A stretch of DNA of 64,000 nucleotides from Xenophilus aerolatus (GTDB lineage Bacteria > Pseudomonadota > Gammaproteobacteria > Burkholderiales > Burkholderiaceae_C). Both the position numbers and the translations under genes were made by a program. Shown one piece after another: positions 9,360-18,627 of this stretch (the stretch's first letter is position 1; each line of letters begins with the position of its first letter). Where the stretch lies: the NCBI GenBank assembly GCA_029968055.1, contig JASCNX010000004.1, positions 186,001-250,000 on the forward strand, in the 5' to 3' direction. The notes below the pieces were generated by a model, which worked only from the letters and a program-made list of their open reading frames with translations, did no database searches and was not told the DNA's origin.

Positions 9360-10550
9360 ATGCCGACATTGACCGACACCGCCCTCGCCCGCAGCGCCCC
9401 CACCCGCTGGGCCACCCGCACCCAGTTCTTCTGTTCCGGCTTCATCTTCGCCACGTGGGGTGTGCACATCCCCACCGTGAAGGCGCACTACGGCGTCGAC
9501 GAGGCCGAACTGGGTCTGGCCCTGCTGGCGGCGGGTTTCGGAGCGCTCTTCGGCATCAGCCGCGCGGGCAGTTGGATCGGCCGCCACGGCGCGGCCCGCA
9601 TCGCACTGCTCACCGGCACCGTGTACGCGCTGTTGGTGGCGCTGCTGATCCACATGCCGTCGTACGCCTTCCTGCTGGTGCTCCTGGCCGCGTTCGGCCT
9701 GGTGACCAGCGTGTTCGACGTCGCCATCAACACCGAGGCCTCGCAACTCGAACTGCACGGCGGCCGGCCGTTGATGAGCGGCATGCACGGCATGTTCAGC
9801 CTGGGCGGCATGGCCGGCGCGGTGAGCGGCAGCGCGGCGCTGGCGACCGGCCTGGCGCCGGGCTGGCACCTGGTGCTCGTGGCGGGCGTGATGGCCGTCG
9901 CCGTGGCAGGCGCCACGCGCTGGATGCTGCCGCGCCGCTTCACGGCCAGCACGACAACGGAGAGCGGTTTCCGCCTCCCGCGCGGATCGCTGGTGGTGCT
10001 GGGCATCCTGGCCGCGCTCGGCCTGGTCGCCGAGGGCGCGATGTACGACTGGAGCGTGCTCTACCTGCAGCAGGAGCTGGGCAGCCCGCAGCAGCAGGCC
10101 GCACTCGCCTATGCGAGCTTCTCGGCCGCGATGGCGGCGGCGCGCTTCGGCGGCGATGCCCTGCGGGCCCGCTTCGCGTCGGCCACGCTGCTGCGCGCCA
10201 GCGCCACGCTGGCGGCGCTGTCGATGGCGGGTGTCCTGCTGACCGATTCGCCCTGGCTTGCGCTGGCGGGCTTCGCGGGCGTGGGAATCGGCTTCGCGAA
10301 CGTGGTGCCGATCCTGTTCGCCGCGGCGGCGCGGGTGCCCGGCGTGGATGCGGCACGCGGCATCGCGGCCGTTTCAGCCGCGGCCTACCTGGGCTTCATG
10401 GCGGGGCCGCCCATGATCGGCTTCCTGGCCCGCGTGAGTTCGCTCACGGCGGCGCTGTCGGTGGTGGTGGTGTTCGCCGTGGCGCTGGCGGTCGCGGCGC
10501 CGCGGGCCGCCGCCAGTGCGGGGGCGCCCACGCCGGGACGTGGCCACTGA
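9360..10550 (+). CDS. Major facilitator superfamily transporter
   Basis: A 396-aa polytopic membrane protein with about twelve hydrophobic segments. It resembles the YbjJ / fucose-permease-like MFS branch: FATWGVHIPTVKAHYG near the N-terminus, SRAGSWIGRHGAARIAL in the first cytoplasmic loop, and GMHGMFSLGGMAGA in the fifth-sixth helix region. The substrate cannot be told from sequence. Its ATG follows the methyltransferase stop directly (TGAATG). It converges on sppA, with a strong hairpin between the two. Confidence 0.85.
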   Translation: MPTLTDTALARSAPTRWATRTQFFCSGFIFATWGVHIPTVKAHYGVDEAELGLALLAAGFGALFGISRAGSWIGRHGAARIALLTGTVYALLVALLIHMPSYAFLLVLLAAFGLVTSVFDVAINTEASQLELHGGRPLMSGMHGMFSLGGMAGAVSGSAALATGLAPGWHLVLVAGVMAVAVAGATRWMLPRRFTASTTTESGFRLPRGSLVVLGILAALGLVAEGAMYDWSVLYLQQELGSPQQQAALAYASFSAAMAAARFGGDALRARFASATLLRASATLAALSMAGVLLTDSPWLALAGFAGVGIGFANVVPILFAAAARVPGVDAARGIAAVSAAAYLGFMAGPPMIGFLARVSSLTAALSVVVVFAVALAVAAPRAAASAGAPTPGRGH

Positions 10551-10646
10551 ACCGATTTTTCAAGCCAGATCGGCCGCCAGCAAGCGCAGGGCGGGCGCAG
10601 GCAGCCATGGCGAAGAGCGCAACGCGGGCCGGCCGCCACCCATGAA

Positions 10647-10668
10647 AAACGGCGCCGAGGCGCCGTTT
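10647..10668. terminator. Bidirectional rho-independent terminator between MFS gene and sppA
   Basis: A perfect 10-bp inverted repeat, AAACGGCGCC-GA-GGCGCCGTTT, lies between two convergent genes. Read on the minus strand it is followed by a GTTTTTC tract, so it should terminate sppA best; on the plus strand the T-run is short. Confidence 0.8.
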
Positions 10669-10690
10669 GCGTGGCAGGCGGGCGGTGAGC

Positions 10691-11719
10691 TCAGCGCACC
10701 GCCGGCGTGCTGCGCATGCTGCGCACCGTGGTGTCGGCAAAGGCGGCACCGAACTTTTTGGCCAGGCGCTCGGCCACGTTGTCGCGCCGGGTGTAGTCGA
10801 TGGTGTCCTCGGCCTTGATGACCTCGCGCGCCACGTAGTCGACGTTGCCCACCTGGTCGGCCAGGCCCAGGTCGACGGCCTGCTGGCCGGTCCAGAACAG
10901 GCCGCTGAAGAGGCCTGGCGTGTCGGCCTTGAGGCGGTCGCCGCGGCCTTTCTTCACCACGTCGATGAACTGGGCGTGGATCTGGTCGAGCATCTGCTGG
11001 GCGTGCTGCTTCTGCGTGTCGCTCATCGGGCTGAAGGGGTCGAGGAAGCCCTTGTTCTCGCCCGAGGTGAGCAGGCGCCGCTCGACGCCCAGCTTTTCCA
11101 TCGTGCCGGTGAAGCCGAAGCCGTCCATCAGCACGCCGATGCTGCCGACCAGGCTGGCCTTGTCGACGTAGATCTTGTCGGTGGCGGCGGCGATGTAGTA
11201 CGCCGCCGAGGCGCAGCTTTCCTCGACCACGGCATAGATCGGCTTCTTGTACTTGGCCTTCATCCGCTTGATCTCGTCGTTGATGATGCCGGCCTGCACC
11301 GGGCTGCCGCCGGGCGAGTTGATCAGCAGCACCACGCCCTTGGCGCCGTCGTCCTCGAAGGCGCTTTTCATGGCAGCGACCACGAATTCGGCGCTGGCGT
11401 CGGCGCCGCTGGCGATCTCGCCCTTGATCTCGACCACCGCCGTGTGCGCCGTGGTCTTGGCGGTGGAGGGCTGGGCGCGCATGAAGGCCAGCCAGGCCAG
11501 CGCGACGAAGAAGAGCAGCCAGGCCAGGCGCACGAAGGTCTTCCAGCGGCGCGTGGCGCGCTGTTCCTTGAGGGAGGCGAAGGCCAGCTTCTCGAGCGTC
11601 GCGCGCTCCCAGCCGGGCGAGGAAGTGGGGTCTTTGTTCACAGGGGGGCTCGCCAGGTCCGGCGCTTGCGGCTCAAAAGGTTCGAAACCCGAAGGTTCCT
11701 TCCGGTCGGAGGTGCTCAT
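10691..11719 (-). CDS. sppA: S49 family signal peptide peptidase (SppA-like)
   Basis: A 342-aa membrane-anchored serine protease. A cytoplasmic Pro-rich N-terminus (1-60) precedes one transmembrane helix (about 63-80), then a single S49 domain. The likely nucleophile is Ser171 (EESCASAAYYIA) and the general base Lys223 (SGENKGFLDPF); the substrate-binding NSPGGSPVQAG loop is at about 134-144. The length fits the single-domain class rather than the 600-aa E. coli SppA. The family degrades cleaved signal peptides in the inner membrane. It is the last gene of rluC-gph-Rieske-sppA. Confidence 0.93.
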   Translation of the reverse strand: MSTSDRKEPSGFEPFEPQAPDLASPPVNKDPTSSPGWERATLEKLAFASLKEQRATRRWKTFVRLAWLLFFVALAWLAFMRAQPSTAKTTAHTAVVEIKGEIASGADASAEFVVAAMKSAFEDDGAKGVVLLINSPGGSPVQAGIINDEIKRMKAKYKKPIYAVVEESCASAAYYIAAATDKIYVDKASLVGSIGVLMDGFGFTGTMEKLGVERRLLTSGENKGFLDPFSPMSDTQKQHAQQMLDQIHAQFIDVVKKGRGDRLKADTPGLFSGLFWTGQQAVDLGLADQVGNVDYVAREVIKAEDTIDYTRRDNVAERLAKKFGAAFADTTVRSMRSTPAVR

Positions 11720-11755
11720 GGGAAAAATGGGGCGCGGTGAAGGGCCAGGCCCGCG

Positions 11756-12124
11756 TCAGAACTGCAGGGGCTGCAGGTTCCAGGCAGTATGCCAGTGCAC
11801 CACGCCATCGCGCTCGCTCAGCGCGATCTTGACCAGCCCGCCACGGCAGGGGCCACCGCCGCATTCGCCGGTGTCGGGCCGGTACGACGCGCCGTGCGTG
11901 GCGCACAGCAGCCACTGGCCGGTGTCGTCGAAGAAGCGGTCGGGCTGGTAGTCCATTTCCATCGCCACGTGGGTGCAACGGTTGAGGTAGGCGTGTGGCT
12001 GGCCTTCGAAGCGGATGGCGAAGGCGCGGCAGCTCTCGCCGCCAAAACTCACGTCGAAGGACACGGCGTTGCCGCCCTCCACGAGGTCGCGCGAGTTGCA
12101 CAGGGGGACTTCTTGGGTGCTCAT
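11756..12124 (-). CDS. Small Rieske [2Fe-2S] protein
   Basis: A 122-aa single-domain Rieske ferredoxin-like protein. The cluster ligands are C50-x-H52 (NRCTHVAM) and C74-x2-H77 (CATHGASY), with the GECGGGPCRGG loop after them. No oxygenase catalytic domain is attached, so it is probably an electron carrier or accessory protein; its partner is unknown. I prefer the ATG at 12124, which has a GAAGG ribosome-binding site; an ATG at 12163 would add 13 residues. It lies between gph and sppA, an order common in Comamonadaceae relatives. Confidence 0.88.
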   Translation of the reverse strand: MSTQEVPLCNSRDLVEGGNAVSFDVSFGGESCRAFAIRFEGQPHAYLNRCTHVAMEMDYQPDRFFDDTGQWLLCATHGASYRPDTGECGGGPCRGGLVKIALSERDGVVHWHTAWNLQPLQF

Positions 12125-12169
12125 CGGGGTGCCTTCGGCTTCGCAGGGCTCATGGCTGGACATGGACGG

Positions 12170-12853
12170 TCAGGCGTTGCGCAGCAGCCAGTCGTGCAGG
12201 TCTTGCACGGAATGGGCCACGTGCAGCGGGGCGTGGTCGGCGAAGCTGGCGGGTTCGTGGGCGCCGTAGCTCACGCCGACGCTGGCGCAGCCGGCGTTGG
12301 TGGCCAGCTGCAGGTCGTGGATCGTGTCGCCGATCATCAGCGTGCGCGCGGGTGGCACGTCGAGCTCGTCCATCAGTTCGAGCAGCATGCGCGGGTGCGG
12401 CTTGCCGAACGTCTCGTCGGCGGTGCGCGAGGCGTCGAAGCGCTCGCGCAGGGCGACGGTCTCCAGCGCCTGGTCGAGGCCGCGGCGCGACTTGCCGGTG
12501 GCGACCGCAAGCTTGTGGCCGCCGGCGCGCAGCGCGTCGAGCAGGGGCAGCACGCCGTCGAAGAGCACCAGGTCGTCCCGGTGGCGCAGGTAGTGATGGC
12601 GGTAGCGGGCGCCGAGCTCCGGGTATTTCTCGGGCGGCACGTCGGGCGCAGCCTTGGCCAGCGCCTCGGCCAGGCCCAGGCCGATCACCCAGGCAGCGTC
12701 GCGCTCGCTGGGCAGGCGCCCGCCCACATCGACTACCGCGGCCTGGATGCACCGGACGATGACGGCAGTGGAGTCGTACAGCGTGCCGTCCCAGTCGAAG
12801 GCGATGAGGTCGAAGCGGCGCACGGCGCCGTCAGGGCTTGTCGTTGTCGTCAT
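12170..12853 (-). CDS. gph: HAD-IA family hydrolase (phosphoglycolate-phosphatase-like)
   Basis: A 227-aa HAD hydrolase. The four motifs are present: nucleophile and acid Asp20 and Asp22 (FDWDGTLYDS), a motif-II Thr (VATGKSRRG), motif-III Lys (FGKPHPRML) and motif-IV GDTIHD. The cap is of the small helical type. Phosphoglycolate or a related small phosphoester is the usual substrate; the gph name is by class only. The start at 12853 lies inside the last codons of rluC (23-nt overlap), so the two are translationally linked. Confidence 0.9.
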   Translation of the reverse strand: MTTTTSPDGAVRRFDLIAFDWDGTLYDSTAVIVRCIQAAVVDVGGRLPSERDAAWVIGLGLAEALAKAAPDVPPEKYPELGARYRHHYLRHRDDLVLFDGVLPLLDALRAGGHKLAVATGKSRRGLDQALETVALRERFDASRTADETFGKPHPRMLLELMDELDVPPARTLMIGDTIHDLQLATNAGCASVGVSYGAHEPASFADHAPLHVAHSVQDLHDWLLRNA

Positions 12854-13907
12854 GGGTGTCGAGGGTAGCGCGCGCGGGCGCCGGCAGCATGTCGGCCAGT
12901 TCGGGCGGCAGCGCCGCCTGCAGCGCGGTGGCCTCGCCCGTGGCCGGGTGCGTGAAGCGCAGCCGCCAGGCATGCAGGAACATGCGCTTGAGGCCCAGGC
13001 GGGCCAGCGCACGGCGGCGGTCGAAATCACCGTACTTGTCGTCGCCGGCGATGGGATGTCCGGCCGAGGCGAGGTGCACACGGATCTGGTGGGTGCGGCC
13101 GGTCTTGATCGTGACGGCAAGCAGCGACATCGGCGAGGCGTCGCCTGGTAGCGTGAGTCGTGCCAGCACACGCACCAGCGTGACGGCGCGCATCGCGTCG
13201 GGGTGGTCCTTGTCGACCACCTTGACCCGCCGCTCGCCCTCGCCGGGCTGGCCGTCCTTGCCGGGCAGCAGATAGCGCGCCAGCGGCGCATCGAGCACCT
13301 TCAGGCGTGCCGGCCAGTCGCCTTCGACCAACGCCAGGTAGGTCTTGCCGGTCTCGCGGCTCTTGAACTGGGCCTGCAGCGCGGTGAGCGCGCTGCGCTT
13401 CTTGGCGACCAGCAGCACGCCCGAGGTCTCCCGGTCGAGCCGGTGAACCAGTTCGAGGAAGCGCGCGGCGGGCCGGGCGGCGCGCAGCTGCTCGATCACG
13501 CCGAAGCTCACGCCGCTGCCGCCGTGCACCGCCACGCCCGCCGGCTTGTCGATCGCGATCAACGCGTCGTCCTCCAGCAGCAGCTCGAAGCTGCGCGCCG
13601 GTGCCGGCGTCGCGATGGCGGATGCAGCGCTCACACGCACCGGCGGCAGGCGCACGGTGTCGCCTGCCTCGACGCGCGAATCGGCCTGCACGCGGCCCTT
13701 GTTGATGCGCACTTCGCCCGATCGGATGATGCGGTAGACGTGCGTCTTGGGCACACCCTTCAGGTGGCGGAAGAGAAAGTTGTCGAGCCGCTGGCCGGCG
13801 GACTCCGCATCGACGGTGAGCGTGCGCGCCTCGGCGGGCGTGGCCGGCGGGGCGGAAAGGACTTTCCCCATCGCGGCCCGCGGCTTCGCACCTATAATGT
13901 TTTTCAC
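12831..13907 (-). CDS. rluC: 23S rRNA pseudouridine synthase RluC
   Basis: A 358-aa RluA-family pseudouridine synthase. An S4 RNA-binding domain spans about 37-95 (QRLDNFLFRHLKGVPKTHVY). The catalytic domain contains HRLDRETSG, with Asp158 as catalytic residue, and the later KTGRTHQIRVHLAS motif. RluC modifies 23S rRNA U955, U2504 and U2580 in E. coli. The start may be the ATG at 13907 or the one at 13871. As in E. coli, it stands divergent from rne across a long leader. Confidence 0.94.
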   Translation of the reverse strand: MKNIIGAKPRAAMGKVLSAPPATPAEARTLTVDAESAGQRLDNFLFRHLKGVPKTHVYRIIRSGEVRINKGRVQADSRVEAGDTVRLPPVRVSAASAIATPAPARSFELLLEDDALIAIDKPAGVAVHGGSGVSFGVIEQLRAARPAARFLELVHRLDRETSGVLLVAKKRSALTALQAQFKSRETGKTYLALVEGDWPARLKVLDAPLARYLLPGKDGQPGEGERRVKVVDKDHPDAMRAVTLVRVLARLTLPGDASPMSLLAVTIKTGRTHQIRVHLASAGHPIAGDDKYGDFDRRRALARLGLKRMFLHAWRLRFTHPATGEATALQAALPPELADMLPAPARATLDTHDDNDKP

Positions 13908-14483
13908 CAGCGCGGTCGTGTAAGTGCTTGATTAAGCGAGAAGTTTAGAGCACCCCACGATGGCGCTGCGAGGTCGATGCCACTTCGTTGCACGGCTTGC
14001 AGACCCCGCGCTCCAGCGCAAAGTGGCAAGCCAGGCAAGGCAGTCAAGCCGACGCAAACGAAACCCCAAGTCATTGGGACCACGGAATACCCAAGCCAGC
14101 CAGCGCGCCCGCTACTTTGTGAGGGCGCTGGCCGGCGGATCGAAGCGAGTGCCCTTGTGTTGATGTGGCTGATTCAGATGTGCCTGCGCTGGCTGACCCC
14201 GGCGAACACAGGCATTGAATCGCCCGCAACGCCCGTCGTTGTTGCGCAACCAGCTATCAAAAAGATAGTGGCGCGGCAGCCCATCGGCCTCGCGCCCATC
14301 CTCGCGCCACCACCACCGCGGCTGCAGGGCTGACCGCCCCGGACCGGTGGCGGCGCTCGCGCCCCTCACCAGTCCCAGCCTCCGGAGTGCAACGGCAATT
14401 CCCGTCGTTTCGCTGCGTCGTCCGTGCATCGTGGGCCCCTTGCGGGCCAGTGACGAGACACAACAAAAAGGACACGCACTCCC
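13893..14483 (+). promoter_or_regulatory. Long 5' leader of rne with candidate promoter
   Basis: A 576-nt gap separates the rluC and rne starts and contains no convincing gene. A TATAAT hexamer at 13893-13898 faces rne, but no good -35 lies 16-18 nt upstream. The leader has several complementary arms: CCACTT with AAGTGG and GGCTTGC with GCAAGCC (about 13980-14035), GCCAGCGCGCCC with GGGCGCTGGC (about 14098-14133), and CTATC-AAAAA-GATAG (14254-14268). In E. coli the rne 5' UTR is a structured element through which RNase E represses its own mRNA; the same role is inferred here from position and length. Confidence 0.55.
14254..14268. repeat. Short dispersed palindrome (CTATC-N5-GATAG) in the rne leader
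   Basis: CTATC-AAAAA-GATAG is a perfect 5-bp dyad with an A-rich loop. A similar element, CGCTAT-N7-ATAGCG, is at 51746-51764, and half-sites such as TTGATAGCC occur at about 8579. This may be a small dispersed intergenic repeat, or hairpin loops formed independently. Confidence 0.4.
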
Positions 14484-17468
14484 ATGAAACGGATGCTGAT
14501 CAACGCCACGCAGCCCGAAGAGCGCCGCCTGGCCATCGTCGACGGGCAGAAGCTCCTCGACTACGAAATCGAGATCGAAGGGCGCGAACAGCGCAAGGGC
14601 AACATCTACAAGGCCATCGTGACGCGCGTCGAGCCGTCGCTGGAAGCCTGCTTCGTCGACTACGGCGAAGACCGCCACGGCTTCCTGCCGTTCAAGGAAA
14701 TCTCCAAGCAGTACTTCGTCGAAGGCGTGTCGGCCAGTTCGGCCCGCATCCAGGACGCGATCAAGGAAGGCCAGGAGATCGTCGTCCAGGTCGAGAAGGA
14801 AGAGCGGGGCAACAAGGGCGCCGCGCTGACCACCTTCATCAGCTTGGCGGGCCGCTATGTCGTGCTGATGCCCAACAACCCGCGCGGCGGCGGCGTGAGC
14901 CGGCGCATCGAGGGCGAGGACCGCGCCGAGCTCAAGGAGGCGATGGACCAGCTCGAGTACCCCAAGGGCATGAGCATCATCGCGCGCACGGCCGGCATCG
15001 GCCGCTCGGCGCCCGAGCTGCAATGGGACCTGAACTACCTGCTCAAGCTCTGGACCGCCATCGACGGCGCGGCCAAGGGCGGCAAGGGTGCCTTCCTGAT
15101 CTACCAGGAATCCTCCCTGGTCATCCGCGCGATTCGTGACTACTTCAATCACGACATCGGCGACATCCTCATCGACACCGACGACATCTACGAGCAGGCG
15201 CAGCAGTTCATGGCGCACGTCATGCCCGAGCATGCCGCCCGCGTGAAGCGCTACCGCGACGATGCCGCGCTGTTCAGCCGCTTCCAGATCGAGCACCAGA
15301 TCGAGTCGGCCTACGCCCGCACCGTGCAACTGCCCTCGGGCGGCGCCATCGTGATCGACCACACCGAGGCGCTGGTCTCGGTCGACGTGAACTCGGCCCG
15401 CGCCATCAAGGGCGGCGACATCGAGGAGACCGCCACGCGCACCAACCTCGAGGCCGCCGACGAGGTGGCCCGCCAGATGCGCCTGCGCGACCTCGGTGGC
15501 CTGATCGTCATCGACTTCATCGACATGGACGAGTCGAAGAACCGCCGCGAGGTCGAAAGCCGCCTGCGCGATGCGCTGCGGCAAGACCGCGCCCGCGTGC
15601 AGTTCGGCTCGATCAGCAAGTTCGGCCTCATGGAGATGAGCCGCCAGCGCCTGAAGCCGGCGTTGAGCGAAGGCTCCTCCATCCCCTGCCCGCGCTGCGG
15701 CGGCTCAGGCCACATCCGCGACACCGAATCGAGCGCCCTGCAGATCCTGCGGATCATTCAGGAAGAGTCCATGAAGGACAACACCGCCGCGGTGCATGTG
15801 CAGGTCCCGGTCGAGGTGGCGTCCTTCCTCCTGAACGAGAAGCGCACCGAGATCACCAAGATCGAGCTGAAGCAGCGCGTGAACGTGCTGATGGTGCCCA
15901 ACAAGACGCTGGAGACGCCGAACTACAAGCTCGAGCGGCTCAAGCACGACGATCCCCGCCTGGACCACCTGCGCGCCAGCTACACCATGGCCGAGGAAGC
16001 CGACGACCCGACGCGCGTCACCCGACGCTCGCAGGAACCGACCAACAAGCAGACACCGGTCATCAAGGGGGTGCTGCCCGACGCGCCTGCGCCCGTGGTG
16101 GCACCCAAGGAAGTCGCGCCGCCCGCGCCGGCACCCGTGCCGGTGGCCGCGCCCGCTCCGGCAGCACCGCGTGCACCCGCCGAACGCGGCTTCTTCGCCT
16201 GGCTCAAGGGCCTGTTCGGCGGCGGCGCCCACGATGCGCCCGCTCCCGCACCGGCGCCTGCGCCCGCAGTGACAGCCGCCGACGAGGCCAAGCCGGCTCG
16301 CCGCGAAGGCAGCCGCGGCGAGCAGCGCCGCGGCGGTCGCGGCGAAGGCCGGGGCCGTGACGGCGAAGGCCGCTCCAGCCGCGACGGCGAACGCCGCGGA
16401 GGCCGCGGCAATGGCGAGCGCCGTGAGAACGGCGGCGGCGAGGCGCGCCGCGAAAGCCGCGGTGAAGGAAACCGCGCTGAAGGAAGCCGCACCGAAGGAA
16501 GCCGCGAGTTGCGCGATGCGCGTCCGCCGCGCGATGGCGAGCGCCGAGGCAGCCGAGGCGAGCGTCGCGAGCCCATCGAGGCCCGCGACCCGGAAAGCGC
16601 TGACAAGCTCGCGCTGGCTCAGGGCGTCGCATCGGCAACCGCCGACGAGCAGCGCGAGGCTGGCGCCGAACGCGCACCGCGTGGCCGCCAGGGCGAGCGC
16701 CGCGACCGCGGCGAAGCACGCCGCGAGGAAGGCGCGACCCGCGAATCGCGTGGCGCTCCCTCCGACATCGCTGGCGCAGGCGACGAGCAGGCACCCCGCG
16801 AAGGCCGCCGCGAGCGCCGCGCGCCCCGTCCTGCCGAGTTGGCCGAGCGCGGCGGCGAAGTCGCCGACGTCATCGACACTGCGGCGGTGGATGGCGCCGC
16901 GCCCGAAGCGCTGGCCAACGAGGGCGACGCCCCCCGCCGAGACGGTGACGAACGCCGCGGACGCTCCCGCGACCGCTATGGCCGGGACCGCCGCGAACGC
17001 GGTCCGCGCGAAGGTCGCGAAGGTCGCGAAGGCGAGCGCGACATCGGGACCACACCGGTGGCCGTCCAGAGCACCGCCGAAGCAGAAACGGTGGAAGAGG
17101 TGCCGGTGGCGGCAGCCGTCGTCGGCACGTCGGAAGCCGTCGCGGTCCCCGCGCCCGCCACGTCGGCCGCGCCATCGGGCCGGTCGGCCCTGCCCAAGGT
17201 GTCGGCCTTCGACCTGCCTGAAACCGAACTGGCCCGGATTGCCGAAGGCGCCGGCCTGCAATGGGTCAATTCGGATGCCGAACGTGTGGCTGCGGTGCGC
17301 GCCGCCATCGACGCCGAACCCCGTGCCATCCACGTGCCGCGCGAACGGCCGGCCGCGGTCGTTCTCGACGACGGCCCGCTGGTATTGGTGGAAACCCGCA
17401 AGGATCTCGCGTCCTTGACCCTGCCCTTCGAAAACCAGCAAGGCGCAGCGGGCACGCCCACGCTCTGA
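14484..17468 (+). CDS. rne: Ribonuclease E
   Basis: A 994-aa endoribonuclease, the scaffold of the RNA degradosome. The N-terminal catalytic half is highly conserved: [20 protein letters not shown], an S1 domain at about 38-120, catalytic Asp301 (VSVDVNSAR) and Asp344 (IVIDFIDM), and the zinc link C402-x2-C405 (CPRCGGSGH). From about residue 530 the protein is low-complexity: a Pro/Ala stretch, then Arg/Glu/Gly-rich repeats to about 860, typical of the disordered RNA- and partner-binding arm. The last 80 residues regain structure ([16 protein letters not shown]). Monocistronic, ending in a clear terminator. Confidence 0.98.
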   Translation: MKRMLINATQPEERRLAIVDGQKLLDYEIEIEGREQRKGNIYKAIVTRVEPSLEACFVDYGEDRHGFLPFKEISKQYFVEGVSASSARIQDAIKEGQEIVVQVEKEERGNKGAALTTFISLAGRYVVLMPNNPRGGGVSRRIEGEDRAELKEAMDQLEYPKGMSIIARTAGIGRSAPELQWDLNYLLKLWTAIDGAAKGGKGAFLIYQESSLVIRAIRDYFNHDIGDILIDTDDIYEQAQQFMAHVMPEHAARVKRYRDDAALFSRFQIEHQIESAYARTVQLPSGGAIVIDHTEALVSVDVNSARAIKGGDIEETATRTNLEAADEVARQMRLRDLGGLIVIDFIDMDESKNRREVESRLRDALRQDRARVQFGSISKFGLMEMSRQRLKPALSEGSSIPCPRCGGSGHIRDTESSALQILRIIQEESMKDNTAAVHVQVPVEVASFLLNEKRTEITKIELKQRVNVLMVPNKTLETPNYKLERLKHDDPRLDHLRASYTMAEEADDPTRVTRRSQEPTNKQTPVIKGVLPDAPAPVVAPKEVAPPAPAPVPVAAPAPAAPRAPAERGFFAWLKGLFGGGAHDAPAPAPAPAPAVTAADEAKPARREGSRGEQRRGGRGEGRGRDGEGRSSRDGERRGGRGNGERRENGGGEARRESRGEGNRAEGSRTEGSRELRDARPPRDGERRGSRGERREPIEARDPESADKLALAQGVASATADEQREAGAERAPRGRQGERRDRGEARREEGATRESRGAPSDIAGAGDEQAPREGRRERRAPRPAELAERGGEVADVIDTAAVDGAAPEALANEGDAPRRDGDERRGRSRDRYGRDRRERGPREGREGREGERDIGTTPVAVQSTAEAETVEEVPVAAAVVGTSEAVAVPAPATSAAPSGRSALPKVSAFDLPETELARIAEGAGLQWVNSDAERVAAVRAAIDAEPRAIHVPRERPAAVVLDDGPLVLVETRKDLASLTLPFENQQGAAGTPTL

Positions 17469-17507
17469 TCTTCGCCCGAGCGGCCTGCAGGCCGCTGTTC
17501 ACTCATG

Positions 17508-17549
17508 ACGCCCGCCCCGGTTCACGGGGCGGGCGTTTTTGTTTTTGTT
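17508..17549 (+). terminator. Rho-independent terminator of rne
   Basis: An 11-bp perfect GC-rich stem (ACGCCCGCCCC at 17508-17518, GGGGCGGGCGT at 17526-17536) with a 7-nt loop is followed by TTTTTGTTTTTGTTT. It stands 40 nt after the rne stop. Confidence 0.95.
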
Positions 17550-17904
17550 TCCTGATCCGCCAAGGAGGCTCCGGCCGGACGTCGCCGTTACAAATCGCCG
17601 ACTTCGGGCCAAGGTGGTGAACTAGGCCACAAAAAGAGTACTTAAGTTAGAAGTTAAGAAATCTGTCAGCCGAAAGGACTACAATTTGAATCACCTTGCT
17701 GCGGCGCAACAAACGAAGATTGCAGCCGCGGGAAGTTCTGGAGCGGGGGAGAAGGTTACACATTTTGTCGCGAACGGCATACGACCAATGCTGACACGAC
17801 AACCCGGATCGCCTGTGATTCAATGGCGGCCAACTAGTAGAAAAGAGTTACTTTGGGTGCCTTGACGCTGTGCGGCAAGACGTCCTCTCTCGAAGGAAAT
17901 CGTG
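17550..17904 (+). promoter_or_regulatory. AT-richer upstream region of the exopolysaccharide glycosyltransferase operon
   Basis: About 355 nt without a gene, clearly AT-richer than its surroundings. It contains a TACAAT -10-like hexamer at 17680-17685 without a good -35, an AGTACT palindrome at 17637-17642 and a GGTTAC at 17754-17759. Both words recur upstream of wza at the other end of the locus. GAAGGAAA at 17891-17898 is the likely ribosome-binding site for the first gene. The start site cannot be fixed from sequence. Confidence 0.45.
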
Positions 17905-18627
17905 ATGTTCCGTTCTGACTCGACCGCGCAAGGGCCCATCGCACGCCATATGCCTCCTGGGGGCGGCGGAACCGCGGCCACGCCGCATCCGCTGGTGTCC
18001 AGAAAGATGCACTGGCTGGAACGCGCTGCCAAGCGTGCGATGGACATCGTGGGCGCCCTGGTGTTCTTCGCTCTCCTGGGTCCGGTGTACCTGCTGGTGG
18101 CGCTATGCGTGCGCATCAGCATGGGCGCGCCGATCCACTACTGGCAGAGCCGGCTGGGCCAGAACGGCGAACGCTTCAAGTTCTACAAGTTCCGCTCCAT
18201 GGTCCACGACTCCGATGCGGTCCTGGAAGACTTCCTGAGCAAGAACGACATGGCACGGACCGAGTGGGACACCTTCCAGAAGCTGGAGAAGGACCCGCGC
18301 ATCACGCCCATGGGCCACCTGATCCGCCGCGCCAGCCTCGATGAACTGCCCCAGTTCTGGAACGTGCTCAAGGGCGACATGAGCCTCGTGGGTCCGCGCC
18401 CCTGCATGGAGCGCCAGCGCAGCCTGTATGGCAAGCACTGGTCGCACTACTGCACCATGCGCCCGGGCATCACCGGCCTGTGGCAGGTGAGCGGCCGCAA
18501 TCGCCTGCCCTACTCCAAGCGCGTCGAGCTCGATGCCTACTACGTCGACAACTGGTCGCTCTGGCTCGACGTGAAGATCCTCGTGCGCACGTTCCGCGCG
18601 GTGTTCATGGCCGAGGGATCGCGCTGA
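17905..18627 (+). CDS. Undecaprenyl-phosphate sugar phosphotransferase (WcaJ/WbaP C-terminal type)
   Basis: A 240-aa polyprenyl-phosphate hexose-1-phosphate transferase that starts the polysaccharide repeat unit on the lipid carrier. It has one hydrophobic segment (about 45-67) and the bacterial sugar-transferase core: RLGQNGERFKFYKFRSMV, RASLDELPQFWNVLKGDMS, LVGPRP, RPGITGLWQVSGR. It lacks the extra N-terminal transmembrane bundle and CoA-binding-like domain of full-length WcaJ. A GTG at 17902 precedes the ATG at 17905; the AAGGA spacing favours the ATG. First gene of the plus-strand EPS operon; sugar specificity unknown. Confidence 0.93.
   Translation: MFRSDSTAQGPIARHMPPGGGGTAATPHPLVSRKMHWLERAAKRAMDIVGALVFFALLGPVYLLVALCVRISMGAPIHYWQSRLGQNGERFKFYKFRSMVHDSDAVLEDFLSKNDMARTEWDTFQKLEKDPRITPMGHLIRRASLDELPQFWNVLKGDMSLVGPRPCMERQRSLYGKHWSHYCTMRPGITGLWQVSGRNRLPYSKRVELDAYYVDNWSLWLDVKILVRTFRAVFMAEGSR

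Noticed and set aside
7821-9869. A 682-codon minus-strand frame over maf, the methylase and MFS start
   Set aside because: It crosses three well-supported plus-strand genes and has no domain.
13893-13898. TATAAT as a firm rne promoter
   Set aside because: No acceptable -35 at 16-18 nt; kept only as a candidate within the leader entry.
13960-14333. Small plus-strand frames of 67 and 118 codons in the rne leader
   Set aside because: Basic, low-conservation-looking products without ribosome-binding sites; better explained as leader RNA, though a leader peptide is not excluded.
15705-17441. A 578-codon open frame on the minus strand opposite the 3' half of rne
   Set aside because: It is antisense to low-complexity Arg/Glu/Ala coding sequence in high-GC DNA; its product is Ala/Arg/Gly-rich with no domain.
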